From NCBI GenBank assembly GCA_016712665.1, contig JADJQP010000003.1, positions 124,001-188,000 of the forward strand: 64,000 nucleotides of DNA, given 5' to 3'. Each line of letters begins with the position of its first letter. Positions within the stretch are counted from its first letter, which is position 1. Below the pieces are notes generated by a model. That model was not told the origin of the DNA and did no database searches. It worked only from the letters and a program-made list of their open reading frames with translations. Below are positions 7,293 through 15,943 of the stretch, in pieces. This stretch comes from Bacteroidota bacterium (lineage in GTDB: Bacteria; Bacteroidota; Bacteroidia; Chitinophagales; Chitinophagaceae). Both the position numbers and the translations under genes were made by a program.

Positions 7293-8066
7293 CTAGAACA
7301 AACTTTGGATGGTCATTAATAAAAAGTTTAAAGCTTTTGAGTAATTCAATTCTTCATATTCTATGCCCAAAGATTTAATATTTTTATAATACAATTCTAA
7401 ATTTTTAAAATATTTCTTTTCCAATTGAACAGCACTTGCTTTTTTACCTAATGTCTTTAATAAGAACAATTTTTCTAAAAGTCTTGCAGTTCTCCCATTT
7501 CCATCCTGAAATGGGTGAATCTTCACAAATATTAAATGAAGCAATGAAGCATAATAAAAAGACTCAAAATCGTCTAAACTCGATTCTAATAGAATAGCTA
7601 CATCTTCAAACAACTTTGTAAGTTCTTCATCTAAAATCGAAGCATTAGCTGCTACATACTCAATTCTATCATCACTGTTAATTACATACATTGGATTTCC
7701 TCTAACCTTTCCTTGTTGTGTTTCGGGAAGTAAATTTGAGCTTAAGAGAGAATGTGCACGCTGCAAATTTTCAAAGGTGAGTTCATGCTCATAAATAAAT
7801 TCATATGCTGAAAATAAATCATCCGCCCTTTTAGTGTAATCAGGTTGATACTGAACATTCAAAAACTTATGTTTAAAAAAACTATCAAAGTCAATATTTT
7901 CACCTTCAATTTTTGATGAATAAACAGAAGACACTGAATTATAGAATTTAAAATAATCAACTGGAATATCAATCTCTTGCAGCTTATCTAAAGCAACCTT
8001 CGGTGATTCAGATATTGCTTTCCTAAAATCATCAAATAAACCAATATTCAAAATTTTCAATTCCAT
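7293..8066 (-). CDS. Fic-family protein, class II
   Basis: 257 aa. The Fic active-site motif HPFQDGNGRTAR is present in the C-terminal half; its His is the catalytic base for AMP transfer from ATP to target proteins. An N-terminal inhibitory motif of the form S-x-x-x-E-G lies at residues 50-55 (SSKIEG), where the Glu blocks productive ATP binding. That N-terminal placement defines class II Fic proteins, which need no separate antitoxin. Single-gene cassette flanked by attC-like sites at 7151 and 8165. Confidence 0.9.
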   Translation of the reverse strand: MELKILNIGLFDDFRKAISESPKVALDKLQEIDIPVDYFKFYNSVSSVYSSKIEGENIDFDSFFKHKFLNVQYQPDYTKRADDLFSAYEFIYEHELTFENLQRAHSLLSSNLLPETQQGKVRGNPMYVINSDDRIEYVAANASILDEELTKLFEDVAILLESSLDDFESFYYASLLHLIFVKIHPFQDGNGRTARLLEKLFLLKTLGKKASAVQLEKKYFKNLELYYKNIKSLGIEYEELNYSKALNFLLMTIQSLF

Positions 8067-8164
8067 TTATTCTATGTTGCGGTCAAAGATACTTATCTCA
8101 AGTAAATATATTAACGGAATTTAATATTAACCATTCTGGTGATTGGTGTTCTTTAGCATTTCAC

Positions 8165-8296
8165 GCATCGTTCTTAGCGCAGACGCAGTGCCGGCAAAGA
8201 TAGAGCTAAACCTTAGCATTTATTCTCAGCCAATAGATAATTAATTTGCTGAGCCTTTGATATTCAGCCGGCATTGTGTCCTGCGCTATGTTAACA
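8165..8296 (-). repeat. attC-like recombination site
   Basis: Left arm gttcttagcgcagacgcag-tgccggc pairs with right arm gccggcattgtgtcctgcgcta, flanked by GTT boxes (cgttc and tgttaac). It is directly 3' of the membrane protein gene at 8319. Its left half resembles 305-360. Confidence 0.65.
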
Positions 8297-8318
8297 GTAG
8301 TTCCTTATTTTTCTATAA

Positions 8319-8657
8319 TTAACTAACTCCTGGAGATAAAAATAGTATTAAACTAATAAAGAAAACTATTATCACCATTGACCAGGTTTGAAACTTATTA
8401 ATATTTGGATAATTTTGAAATAGTAATTTAACTATTGATATTAAAAAGTATAAAAATGAAATTATTGAAACTAGAAATCTATAAATTGGTCCTTCGTGTC
8501 CTTTAGTGTTCACACTCAAATATGTAATAAAAATTACAAGAGCAACCAACAAACTAATGTTTATAAACGTTTTTTTATTGGAAAAAAAGATTTGTTCTAG
8601 CAAGAGAATTGTGAATATTGGAGCAATTAACGCAAAAATTAGAAGAGTGTCTACCAT
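8319..8657 (-). CDS. Small integral membrane protein (112 aa)
   Basis: Four hydrophobic segments are visible (about residues 3-23, 29-48, 63-83, 91-110), so almost the whole protein is membrane-embedded. No family recognised. It starts with ATG at 8657 and sits alone between an attC-like site and a repeat, i.e. as a cassette. Confidence 0.5.
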   Translation of the reverse strand: MVDTLLIFALIAPIFTILLLEQIFFSNKKTFINISLLVALVIFITYLSVNTKGHEGPIYRFLVSIISFLYFLISIVKLLFQNYPNINKFQTWSMVIIVFFISLILFLSPGVS

Positions 8658-8717
8658 ATTAATATTGTGTCAACTTATTTCAGGATTCAACAGGCTTTAG
8701 AATTACTGCTAACTATC

Positions 8718-8846
8718 TGATAAGACAATTTTTCTCATCCCTACCCATCCTGCTTTCCTTTTCGTACTTCTCAGCGTATCTCAAATATACAAAAAATACT
8801 AATAAAGCGCACTTTCAGATGCACCATACATTAGAATACCAATTAC
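8718..8846. repeat. Three-copy island repeat, copy 1
   Basis: From tgataagac to taccaatt it matches 10443-10572 and 14631-14758, with the conserved core cagcgtatctcaaatataca and gcgcactttc. It is more diverged and shorter than the other two. Confidence 0.65.
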
Positions 8847-8932
8847 TTGTAGGAGCCGCTATTGAATGGCATTCGGGTCTGTCTGCTATTTCTATTGAGG
8901 TTAGTATTGAAATCGCTCATTGAGTATTCTTG

Positions 8933-9541
8933 TCAGTTCGTTCCTAATTTTTTTGCATTCTCTGCATTCGCATGGTCCAATTGAAATTTTAATATCGGCG
9001 TTTCAATAGTATGATTTTGCAGAAAATGCGTTACAATAATAAAGTCAGAACCTACAGATCCAACGCGTCTTATTTTCAGTACTTCTGTTTTCATTAGTAC
9101 CTTCAGGTTGCTATTCAAATCAATAGTAGTTCGTTTGAGATTGTATCGAAACGTGAGTGTGTGGTCTTTGATTTGAAGTCCATCTGCACCTTGTCTAATT
9201 AAGGTCAATATTGAAAACACAGCTATTAAAAACCCTAAAGCAATTCCAATAATTTTAGTTGTGATATCGGATGTCTTAAGAAACGGAGCAATGATTAGAA
9301 ACAGTCCGCCCAGTAAGAAGAAAATAACACCCAAATTTGATGTATCACCTAAACGAAATGTGTGCTTTATTTTCACGGTTTTGTTGTCCGCTACAATGGT
9401 CAAGAAAGCTTGTTTCGCGATCTTTAGTATGTCCTTGTGAATGGTTGTCAATGTCTGTGTGGTTCGGTTAGAGGTGATTAAACTTGTGCGTAACGGTTTT
9501 GGCATTGCCGAAGGCGGGTTTTCAAGGCACTTCCACTCCAT
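8933..9541 (-). CDS. Membrane protein with two TM segments
   Basis: Up to 202 aa. The middle contains two adjacent hydrophobic segments (LGVIFFLLGGLFLIIAPFL and the following IIGIALGFLIAVFSIL). They are followed by a beta-rich, PH-like domain (IKDHTLTFRYNLKRTTIDL, VLKIRRVGSVGSDF). The family is not certain. The first ATGs (9541, about 9505) overlap the attC-like site at 9486-9621, so the true start may be a later non-ATG codon near residue 40. Confidence 0.5.
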   Translation of the reverse strand: MEWKCLENPPSAMPKPLRTSLITSNRTTQTLTTIHKDILKIAKQAFLTIVADNKTVKIKHTFRLGDTSNLGVIFFLLGGLFLIIAPFLKTSDITTKIIGIALGFLIAVFSILTLIRQGADGLQIKDHTLTFRYNLKRTTIDLNSNLKVLMKTEVLKIRRVGSVGSDFIIVTHFLQNHTIETPILKFQLDHANAENAKKLGTN

Positions 9542-9621
9542 AAATGTACAAATGTTTTATAGAAATCTAAATGCCGAGTAAAGGACTTCAGTCCCGCTTT
9601 TGGCAATACCTTGTTGTGCGT
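9486..9621 (-). repeat. attC-like recombination site
   Basis: Left tgcgtaacggttttggcatt...aaggcggg and right cccgcttttggcaatacc...ttgttgtgcg form one of the best-paired palindromes of the set. It lies 3' of the TauE gene at 9651 and overlaps the 5' end of the gene at 8933-9541. Confidence 0.7.
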
Positions 9622-9650
9622 TTGTGCTACATTATTATACTTTGTCCTAA

Positions 9651-10376
9651 TCATGAAATTACTTTGAATAACGTTATAATGCCAGTAAATAAAATCAAAA
9701 TCAACACTATAGATTTAAATTGTTTTTCTGAGATTCTGGTTAAAATCTTTTTTCCAATAAAAGTTCCCATTATACTGACTAAAAACAAAATAGGAATGAG
9801 ATAAAAGTCGTCTTTATGAATATAACCATTGAACCAATAAACTACACTTCTACTTGAGTCAATTCCCAAGTCAATAATTGCAGAGGTTGCGATGAATACT
9901 TCCATTCTAAGATTAAATGCAGATAAGGTTATCCCTCTTATAGCTCCACCTGTACCCAATAGTCCCGCAACAAGACCTGAAATAGTTCCACCGATAATTG
10001 AATTTGACAATGTTGGTTTTACCGTAAGCTTTTTAAATATGAGAAGAACCAAACTGACAACAATTAGAAATATGGCAAGTGAGATTTCAAGAATTTTAGT
10101 TTCAATAAACTTGCCAAGAAAAGCACCTGCTATTACAAAAAGAACAGCAGGAATACCAATAGTGAAGATTAATCTTTTGTCAAATCCTTTCCGGAAAAAG
10201 GCAATCTTTGTAAGATTACTTGATACATGAAATAAAGCTGTAATTCCCAAAACAGAATGAAAATCTAAAAAATAACTTGCAATAGGCACAAAAAATAATG
10301 ACGAGCCAAATCCACCGACCGTTTCAAGAATTTCAGCAAGTAATGCTAATAGAATGAACAAGGGTAAATTCTCCAA
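9651..10376 (-). CDS. TauE/SafE-family sulfite/sulfonate exporter
   Basis: 241 aa with about seven membrane spans. It shows the family's two-repeat layout: LAEILETVGGFGSSLFFVP near the N-terminus, then GTISGLVAGLLGTGGAIRG in the second half (the glycine-rich GxxxGxxGxGGG-type motif). TauE/SafE proteins move small anions such as sulfite or organosulfonates across the inner membrane; the substrate here is unknown. Single-gene cassette with an attC-like site at its 3' end. Confidence 0.8.
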   Translation of the reverse strand: MENLPLFILLALLAEILETVGGFGSSLFFVPIASYFLDFHSVLGITALFHVSSNLTKIAFFRKGFDKRLIFTIGIPAVLFVIAGAFLGKFIETKILEISLAIFLIVVSLVLLIFKKLTVKPTLSNSIIGGTISGLVAGLLGTGGAIRGITLSAFNLRMEVFIATSAIIDLGIDSSRSVVYWFNGYIHKDDFYLIPILFLVSIMGTFIGKKILTRISEKQFKSIVLILILFTGIITLFKVIS

Positions 10377-10442
10377 AGTTAGTTTATTTTAATTCTGTCG
10401 CACTATGTTTACACTGTCGCACCAGCATGACGCACAACGGTT

Positions 10443-10638
10443 TGATAAGACTACTTTCCTCACCCCTACCCATTGTGCTTTGCTTTTCCCATTTATCAGC
10501 GTATCTCAAATATACAAAAAATAACAACAAAGCGCACTTTCTGAAGCACCATACTTTAAACTACCAATTACTCTAGTGATTGGTGGCCCGCCAAGCATAA
10601 TAATTTTTGATTGGGGGCCAAGCAACCAATAGAAAATG
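10443..10638. repeat. Three-copy island repeat, copy 2
   Basis: Nearly the same as 14631-14826 over its full length (tgataagactactttcctca to caatagaaaatg). It appears to have replaced the left half of the attC-like site whose right half ends at 10721. Confidence 0.75.
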
Positions 10639-10721
10639 TTTAAAATCTATTCCAAAGTACCAAAAGGAATTCAAATTGAATACCAACTCAGCCGCTATGA
10701 AACTTGCCGTGTGTTAGGCGC
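10639..10721 (-). repeat. Right half of an attC-like site
   Basis: tttaaaatctattccaaag...ccgctatga-acttgccg then tgtgttaggcgcg matches the right half of the site at 2719-2851. On the minus strand the outer box is GCCTAAC, an exact fit to the R'' consensus RYYYAAC. The stop codon of the relE-like gene (10714-10716) lies inside this box. Confidence 0.65.
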
Positions 10722-11060
10722 GGTCACTTCTGTCAATATCTAATCCGTCTATTATTTGTTGAAGTAATTTGTCATCCACATTATCATATTCTGATTTGTC
10801 ATAAATCAGTAAAAGATAAACTTCTGCATTTTCAGTTACCAAATAAGTAATGACCCGAGCACCACCACTTTTGCCTTTACCTTTGCTCTTAATTGCTAAA
10901 CGAATTTTATATGTATCCTTTCCTAAAGTTTACCTGTCTCTGGATGTTCGCTTAGAGTTATACTAAGTTCGCGAAGTTCTACTTTTAACCATGGAAATTT
11001 GCGAATTAATCTCTTCGCTTCCTCTTTGAATGTATCCGAAGGTATAACATTAAAGCTCAT
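10714..11060 (-). pseudogene. RelE-family toxin, 1-nt frameshift
   Basis: With one base added near 10925-10931 the minus strand reads an intact protein of about 115 aa. It starts MSFNVIPSDTFKEEAKRLIR and continues ELSITLSEHPETGK, LGKDTYKIRLAIKSKGKGK, SGGARVITYLVTEN, ending near DRSDRA. The GKGKSGGARVITY segment is typical of RelE/HigB-like mRNA interferases. Its ATG overlaps the end of the antitoxin gene. The stop sits in the attC box. Without the missing base it would be truncated after about 45 residues, so it is either inactive or mis-sequenced. Confidence 0.75.
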
Positions 11061-11268
11061 CTAAAAATTCATTTAGAGTTTGCTTTTTATGTTTTGATTT
11101 TTTCATTTTGGTCACTTGCGCGAATGCTTCCTTTAAATCAGACTTTAGTTTGAGTGATTGCTCATACGTTTTCATCTTATCTAAAAAATTTTCCCAGTCA
11201 GATAGTGGCAATTGAACCGCTTGTGTCTTTCCATTACTATCGTTCAAATATTGAATTGCTATTTTCAT
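11050..11268 (-). CDS. Antitoxin partner of the RelE-like toxin
   Basis: 72 aa: an N-terminal strand-rich half (MKIAIQYLNDSNGKTQAVQL) followed by helices and a Lys-rich stretch (KMKKSKHKKQ). The coding end overlaps the toxin ATG by 11 bp, giving translational coupling in the order antitoxin then toxin. Function is inferred from position and size. Confidence 0.7.
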   Translation of the reverse strand: MKIAIQYLNDSNGKTQAVQLPLSDWENFLDKMKTYEQSLKLKSDLKEAFAQVTKMKKSKHKKQTLNEFLDEL

Positions 11269-11359
11269 TCCACAAAGTTAATTAAAATCACTCTTTTGGT
11301 CAGCAATTATTTATCAATTGATTGTGTAATTGATATACGTTGTGGTTGCGTCACGCGAT

Positions 11360-11504
11360 CGCACATAACGGTCCTGCGCTTTGCGTTCGGTGTGGGGTAG
11401 AAAGTACAATTGTATAGCCTTTATTCTAAGCTAAAAGAAAGTAACACTGTTCAGCCTTTGAATGAAAGCCACACTGACGCAAAACGCATGTTGCAAGATG
11501 TGCA
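11360..11504 (-). repeat. attC-like recombination site
   Basis: gcacataacggtcctgcgctttgcgt at the left pairs with acgcaaaacgca-tgttgcaagatgtgc at the right: inner arms TGCGCTTTGCGT/ACGCAAAACGCA and outer arms GCACAT/ATGTGC. It is the clearest two-arm palindrome in the island, sited directly at the 3' end of the beta-barrel gene. Confidence 0.75.
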
Positions 11505-12137
11505 CTAGAATCTGTAGCCAACTGACAAACCAAAACTAAATGTTGATGGAAAGTCCTTAATAAATTTTGTGTAGCTTGCAGTTCCGTTTATCGTTACCTT
11601 GTTCTTATAGATAGGATAACCAATAGCCATTCCAATAGGAAGTCCAAAATATAATTTCTTTTTCCAATATCCGTCCAACCAAATAATATCACCTTCTCCC
11701 AATGGTGGTGGTGGAGCTAACACTAATTCCGTTAGATAGTAATCATTTGTTCTTACTACAGTAAAACCTAACATTGGCATGATACTAATGTGTTTAATTT
11801 TATAAATGAGATATAATTGTAGATTTAAAAAATGTAGGTTTCCATCTCTTTCACAAATATGGTATAGGCTATTTGAATCTAACATACTTCTAACAGTCAT
11901 AGATGTTCTGTTTCCATTAATTAAGTCAGGCATTATATTAAGTGTTATACCTAAATGTCTGTTTAAAATTCTGTTGTAATTGATTGAAATGAATTTAAAA
12001 GGATTGGCAGCTTCAATAATGTTTTTATTACTTACAGTTAGAACTGTAAATCCTATTGCAATTTCATTTTTCTGAGCAAAAGTATGATTTATGATAATAA
12101 TGAAACTAAGAAGGAAAAAAATACTTGATTTATTCAT
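11505..12137 (-). CDS. Outer-membrane beta-barrel protein (210 aa)
   Basis: The signal peptide is at residues 1-21 (...IIIINHTFAQ). It is followed by alternating hydrophobic/polar strands and a C-terminal strand ending in an aromatic residue (FGLSVGYRF), the usual outer-membrane insertion signal. Probably an 8-stranded barrel. It lies downstream of the M4 protease in the same orientation, separated by a strong hairpin. Confidence 0.65.
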   Translation of the reverse strand: MNKSSIFFLLSFIIIINHTFAQKNEIAIGFTVLTVSNKNIIEAANPFKFISINYNRILNRHLGITLNIMPDLINGNRTSMTVRSMLDSNSLYHICERDGNLHFLNLQLYLIYKIKHISIMPMLGFTVVRTNDYYLTELVLAPPPPLGEGDIIWLDGYWKKKLYFGLPIGMAIGYPIYKNKVTINGTASYTKFIKDFPSTFSFGLSVGYRF

Positions 12138-12150
12138 ACACTATATATTT

Positions 12151-12187
12151 AAATTCAAGAAAGGAAATTATTTCCTTTCTTGAATTT
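12151..12187 (-). terminator. Hairpin between protease and beta-barrel genes
   Basis: An 18-nt perfect inverted repeat (AAATTCAAGAAAGGAAAT and its complement) with almost no loop sits 10 bp after the protease stop codon. It has no long T-tract, so it may be an attenuator or RNA-stabilising stem and not a full terminator. Confidence 0.6.
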
Positions 12188-12196
12188 GATTTTGTA

Positions 12197-14443
12197 TTAA
12201 TTTGTAATTTGAATTCTGTGTGTAGATACTCTATCAGATGTGATTATTTTGAGTAGGTAAATTCCACTATAAAAATCTTTTGTATAAATTTTGTTCAGAA
12301 TATCATTTATGCTTTGTTTCAAAATAATTTGACCATTCAGATTATAAACTTCAACTTCTGCACTTGAAACACTATTTGGCAATTTAATGTTTACAACATT
12401 ATTAGCAGGATTAGGATATACAATGATTTCCTTGTGAACAGTTACAGCTTGCATGGCGATGTTTTGATTACTTTTATTACTATTAAGATCTTCATTAATA
12501 TTGCTAAAATGTACAATTCGTAAATCCTCATATGTAATTCCGTTGTCTGCTATGAATTTACATTTTAATTCTTTTGATTCATAGTTTTCGACTTCTAATA
12601 GTTTTATTCTATTACCTTCAATTTCTACTTCCCAACCGTCTGGTATTGTCCATTGATATGTTCCCATACCCATGTCATCTTCTCCACGTCTAGCTGTGAA
12701 TATTACATCATCGGAAAGTTCTCCAGTGTTATTCTTAATGGCAACCTTTTCTGCTGTTATAGGATGTTCTAAAACAACATCTGGTCCATCAATGATAATA
12801 ATTCCACAAGCTGGTATCGGAACTTGTGTTAGACCTACTGCACGCAAAGACCTTGCAGTTTGTTTATGTTCATTACTACAATATTTCCAATGATGAATAA
12901 CTGCTGCATTCGTTTGCAAACCCATTTCTTGAAATTGAATGTTTGACCACAACCACCAATTGAGAGTTATGTATGCAATATCATCCGCTGTTTCAATTCC
13001 AAGTGGGCTTACATTAAATCCGCCAAAAGGTATGCCGTTTGTTCCATTAGATAATAAATGAAACCACCTACGTAATACTCCACCATTTGCATGAGGACTA
13101 GTATTTGACCAAAATCCTGGCTCTGCAAATCTTGCAGGGGAATTGTTGGGGACATCTAAATGTGGGTCTGCAAAGTTCCTTTGATATGTTCCCATGTTTT
13201 CTGCTAAAGTCCAGTCATGATTACCGCCATTTGAATATCCTTCAATTCTCATTCCAAAAATATCAGCATATCCTTCATTCAAGCTTCTTGCTTCAAAATC
13301 GCCTAATATTCCCAAGTTAGAAGAAGCTCTAATCATCGCATGAGTGTATTCATGTGCTAGCACATCCAACATCGCTGCACTATGCCCTGCTTGATTGTCG
13401 GGACGTACTTTAATTAAATCTTCATTAGTAACATTTGGAAAGAAAGCAGCATTTGTACCATTGTTATATATGTCGAATGCATCAGTTCCTACATGAACTC
13501 TTTTACCATTGTAATCACTACCCCATCTCCCGTGCCTATTGATGTAATAATCCCATGCTTTTTCGATACTCCAATGGGACGAAGCTGCTGTCTTTGTGTC
13601 ACTCTCAACCCAGTTATTATTGTTGTCCTTATTATAGGAAGCTTTCTGATCATAGTCCTTGCTATGAAGTGTTGTATATATTTTTCTATCCACATCATGA
13701 AGCCAATAATTTGAACACCCACTACAATGTCTTGTCTTTATATCATTGTGCCAACCATTATGAGCTGTCCACAATGTACCAATTATAGTAAAATCTTCAA
13801 TAATTGCATCTTCACTTGTAAATACTTGGTTGGTGAAGGCGTTCACAAAGATAGTTTTACTAATGGCTGGTTCAATGGCATCAATTTTAACTAAGTAGCA
13901 AAGTGCGTAATTGTCAATCGTATGTTCAAAATTATCACCACGTTTTTTTGTAATGATTAGCTCTGTTGTTGGGAAATTAGTGGCATTTGAGTCGTTAGAC
14001 TCCTCTTTAAGTGTGGCCTCTAACAAACTATCTTCCCAAAGATACAGTTCTGCACCAACAAAATTAATTGCAGTTTGAATGGCTGTTGTAGATGTAATAA
14101 TATTTGTGGTAGGCAAGTCCAAATTTTTTATCCAAAAACCACTTGCACGAAGTAAAACACCCTTGTCGCCAAGCAGATTAATTGCTGAACCTTGAACTGC
14201 AACATTGTTATGATATAATTCATATTTTGAGCGGAATGTTCCGTTGGGTAAAGCCTCATGGATTGTTCTAACCCATTCGTCGCTTTCGGTTAACCCAAGG
14301 TCTGTCTTATGGTTTTCTATTAAATCTTCTGGCGTAATTTTAGTGATGTCGTCAAATATGTACATTCCATCCTTAAAGTAGTGCTCATTAAAAGTTTGTT
14401 GAGCGATTAGTGCAGTTGTTTGAAGTGCGATACAAAGTATCAA
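12197..14443 (-). CDS. Secreted thermolysin-like (M4) metallopeptidase, T9SS cargo
   Basis: 748 aa. Order: signal peptide, FTP-type propeptide (about 30-210), M4 catalytic domain with zinc motif HEYTH at 364-368 and the third ligand Glu390 in SLNEGYADIFG, a beta-sandwich linker, and a C-terminal T9SS sorting domain (VYPNPANNVVNIKLP ... GIYLLKIITSD). It should be exported and act as an extracellular zinc endopeptidase. The start is unusual: no ATG precedes the signal peptide. TTG at 14443 is possible, or an ATT at 14458, which would give the more natural KQIILILCIALQTT. Confidence 0.88.
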   Translation of the reverse strand: MILCIALQTTALIAQQTFNEHYFKDGMYIFDDITKITPEDLIENHKTDLGLTESDEWVRTIHEALPNGTFRSKYELYHNNVAVQGSAINLLGDKGVLLRASGFWIKNLDLPTTNIITSTTAIQTAINFVGAELYLWEDSLLEATLKEESNDSNATNFPTTELIITKKRGDNFEHTIDNYALCYLVKIDAIEPAISKTIFVNAFTNQVFTSEDAIIEDFTIIGTLWTAHNGWHNDIKTRHCSGCSNYWLHDVDRKIYTTLHSKDYDQKASYNKDNNNNWVESDTKTAASSHWSIEKAWDYYINRHGRWGSDYNGKRVHVGTDAFDIYNNGTNAAFFPNVTNEDLIKVRPDNQAGHSAAMLDVLAHEYTHAMIRASSNLGILGDFEARSLNEGYADIFGMRIEGYSNGGNHDWTLAENMGTYQRNFADPHLDVPNNSPARFAEPGFWSNTSPHANGGVLRRWFHLLSNGTNGIPFGGFNVSPLGIETADDIAYITLNWWLWSNIQFQEMGLQTNAAVIHHWKYCSNEHKQTARSLRAVGLTQVPIPACGIIIIDGPDVVLEHPITAEKVAIKNNTGELSDDVIFTARRGEDDMGMGTYQWTIPDGWEVEIEGNRIKLLEVENYESKELKCKFIADNGITYEDLRIVHFSNINEDLNSNKSNQNIAMQAVTVHKEIIVYPNPANNVVNIKLPNSVSSAEVEVYNLNGQIILKQSINDILNKIYTKDFYSGIYLLKIITSDRVSTHRIQITN

Positions 14444-14458
14444 AATTATCTGTTTAAT

Positions 14459-14630
14459 ATTTGTAAAATTTAAAGTTAAAATATTTGTTCAATAAAATCC
14501 AATTGTTATCATAATTTCTGATAACTGATTTGTTTAACATGTTAAATAGTTACTCATCCATTTAGTTTTAATGTTTTTCAAAAAGTCTCATCAATGAACG
14601 ATTGTTGCTTGTGCATTTCTTGCAACGGCC
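14459..14630. other. Intergenic, upstream of M4 protease
   Basis: AT-rich leader region; tgcaacggcc at its end resembles the outer left box of the attC-like sites. No gene seen. Confidence 0.4.
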
Positions 14631-14826
14631 TGATAAGACTACTTTCCTCACCACTATCCATCGTGCTTTTCTTTTCGCATTTATCAGCGTATCTCAAAAA
14701 TACAAAAAATAACAACAAAGCGCACTTTCTGAAGTACCATACTTTTAAAGACCAATTGCTTTAGTGATTGGTGTGCTACCAAGCATATCAACTTTCGGTT
14801 GGTGGAAAACCAAGCAATAGAAAATG
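14631..14826. repeat. Three-copy island repeat, copy 3
   Basis: Nearly the same as 10443-10638. It contains a CTGATAA/TTATCAG arm pair about 50 bp apart. The following 14827-14982 holds no gene. Confidence 0.75.
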
Positions 14827-14982
14827 TAATTACTAAAACGATTCCTAAAATAACAATTCCTTCATTGCTTTGCAGTTAGCTCGAAACAGTGGAAGCATAC
14901 CCTTACCACCAACCAAATACTAGACATATATCCACTATTCATCGCAAGTGCTTCGGCTTAAGGTTTTGCTCAGCACTTTCTA

Positions 14983-15519
14983 TTATTTGGCGTATTCTTT
15001 TTCTCTTGTTTCGATGGTCTTAGCACTTAGCAGCCAATACAAAATAATCTTCTTTACAGATTTACTTGCATTAGTAAAGAACTCATTTGCAACGGGCTTT
15101 TTTCGGAATTCAATTTCCAAATCCTCTGGAATAATGAGTTCCTCCACTTCGTCTAAAATGGTCCATGATCCGTTTTGCTTTGCCGTTTCTATACATGCTA
15201 AGCCTGCATTCGTCATTAAACCTTTTTCAATGAGTGCTTGTACTTTGTTCTTGTTAATTTTAGACCAGGTACTTTTGGGCTTGCGTTTGCTAAAAAATTG
15301 GTGAGATGTATTGTTGTCAATTGAAATTCTTTTACTATCAATCCAACCAAAACAAAGTGCTTGGTCTACCGCTTCACTCCAAGAAATGGATTCAATGCCA
15401 GATTTTTTATTATAGTACACCAGCCAAACTGCTTGCTTTGACATATGGTTTTTCTGCAACCAGGCTCTCCAATCCGCTATACGTTTCGGGTAAAATATTT
15501 CTGTTTCGTTTTTAGACAT
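14983..15519 (-). CDS. YdeI/OmpD-associated family protein, short C-terminus
   Basis: 178 aa of the YdeI/OmdA-like family: FYPKRIADWRAWLQKNH, QAVWLVYYNKKSG, ISWSEAVDQALCFGWIDS (the characteristic motif) and later helices. Members are small cytoplasmic proteins linked to peptide or envelope stress resistance; the biochemical role is unclear. The protein ends at TIETREKEYAK, where relatives usually continue for about 15-20 residues, so the tail may have been clipped at the island boundary. Confidence 0.8.
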   Translation of the reverse strand: MSKNETEIFYPKRIADWRAWLQKNHMSKQAVWLVYYNKKSGIESISWSEAVDQALCFGWIDSKRISIDNNTSHQFFSKRKPKSTWSKINKNKVQALIEKGLMTNAGLACIETAKQNGSWTILDEVEELIIPEDLEIEFRKKPVANEFFTNASKSVKKIILYWLLSAKTIETREKEYAK

Positions 15520-15943
15520 ACATTAATTAGATGGTTACTGTAAGAGAAACTGCTATTAACAACAGCCTGCGCTATTCAGGTTTTGCCTCAGCCGGGCTCG
15601 AAAATACAAAAGATTCATCACTTACAAAAGTTGAAGAAAGCAATGCTGCTCAACAAACCACTAGAGGCACTCCTTCTTCTCTGCAGCGGCTCACCATTCG
15701 ACATTGTACACGTATGCTGCCATTAAACCCTACAGAATACTGCGATAGAAAAAGAAGCGAAATTCGAATCATGAAAACGTTTGCTGATACCAGACCTGAT
15801 GATCTGCAGAGTCACGCCATACCATTTGAGCTGTGATACCATTTTGAATAATAACTGAAAATCGGCGAGGAAAAATCGCACTAATAATAAAGAAAAACCA
15901 GCTTGTTGCAAGGGCTACAAAAGGCGGCGGAAGGAAATAGCCC
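15520..15943. other. Gene-free stretch at island boundary
   Basis: Open frames on both strands exist but lack protein-like composition and any recognisable family. Nothing further seen. Confidence 0.4.

Noticed and set aside
15531..15836. Plus-strand open frame of 101 aa
   Set aside because: Low-complexity composition, no family, and equally long frames on the opposite strand.
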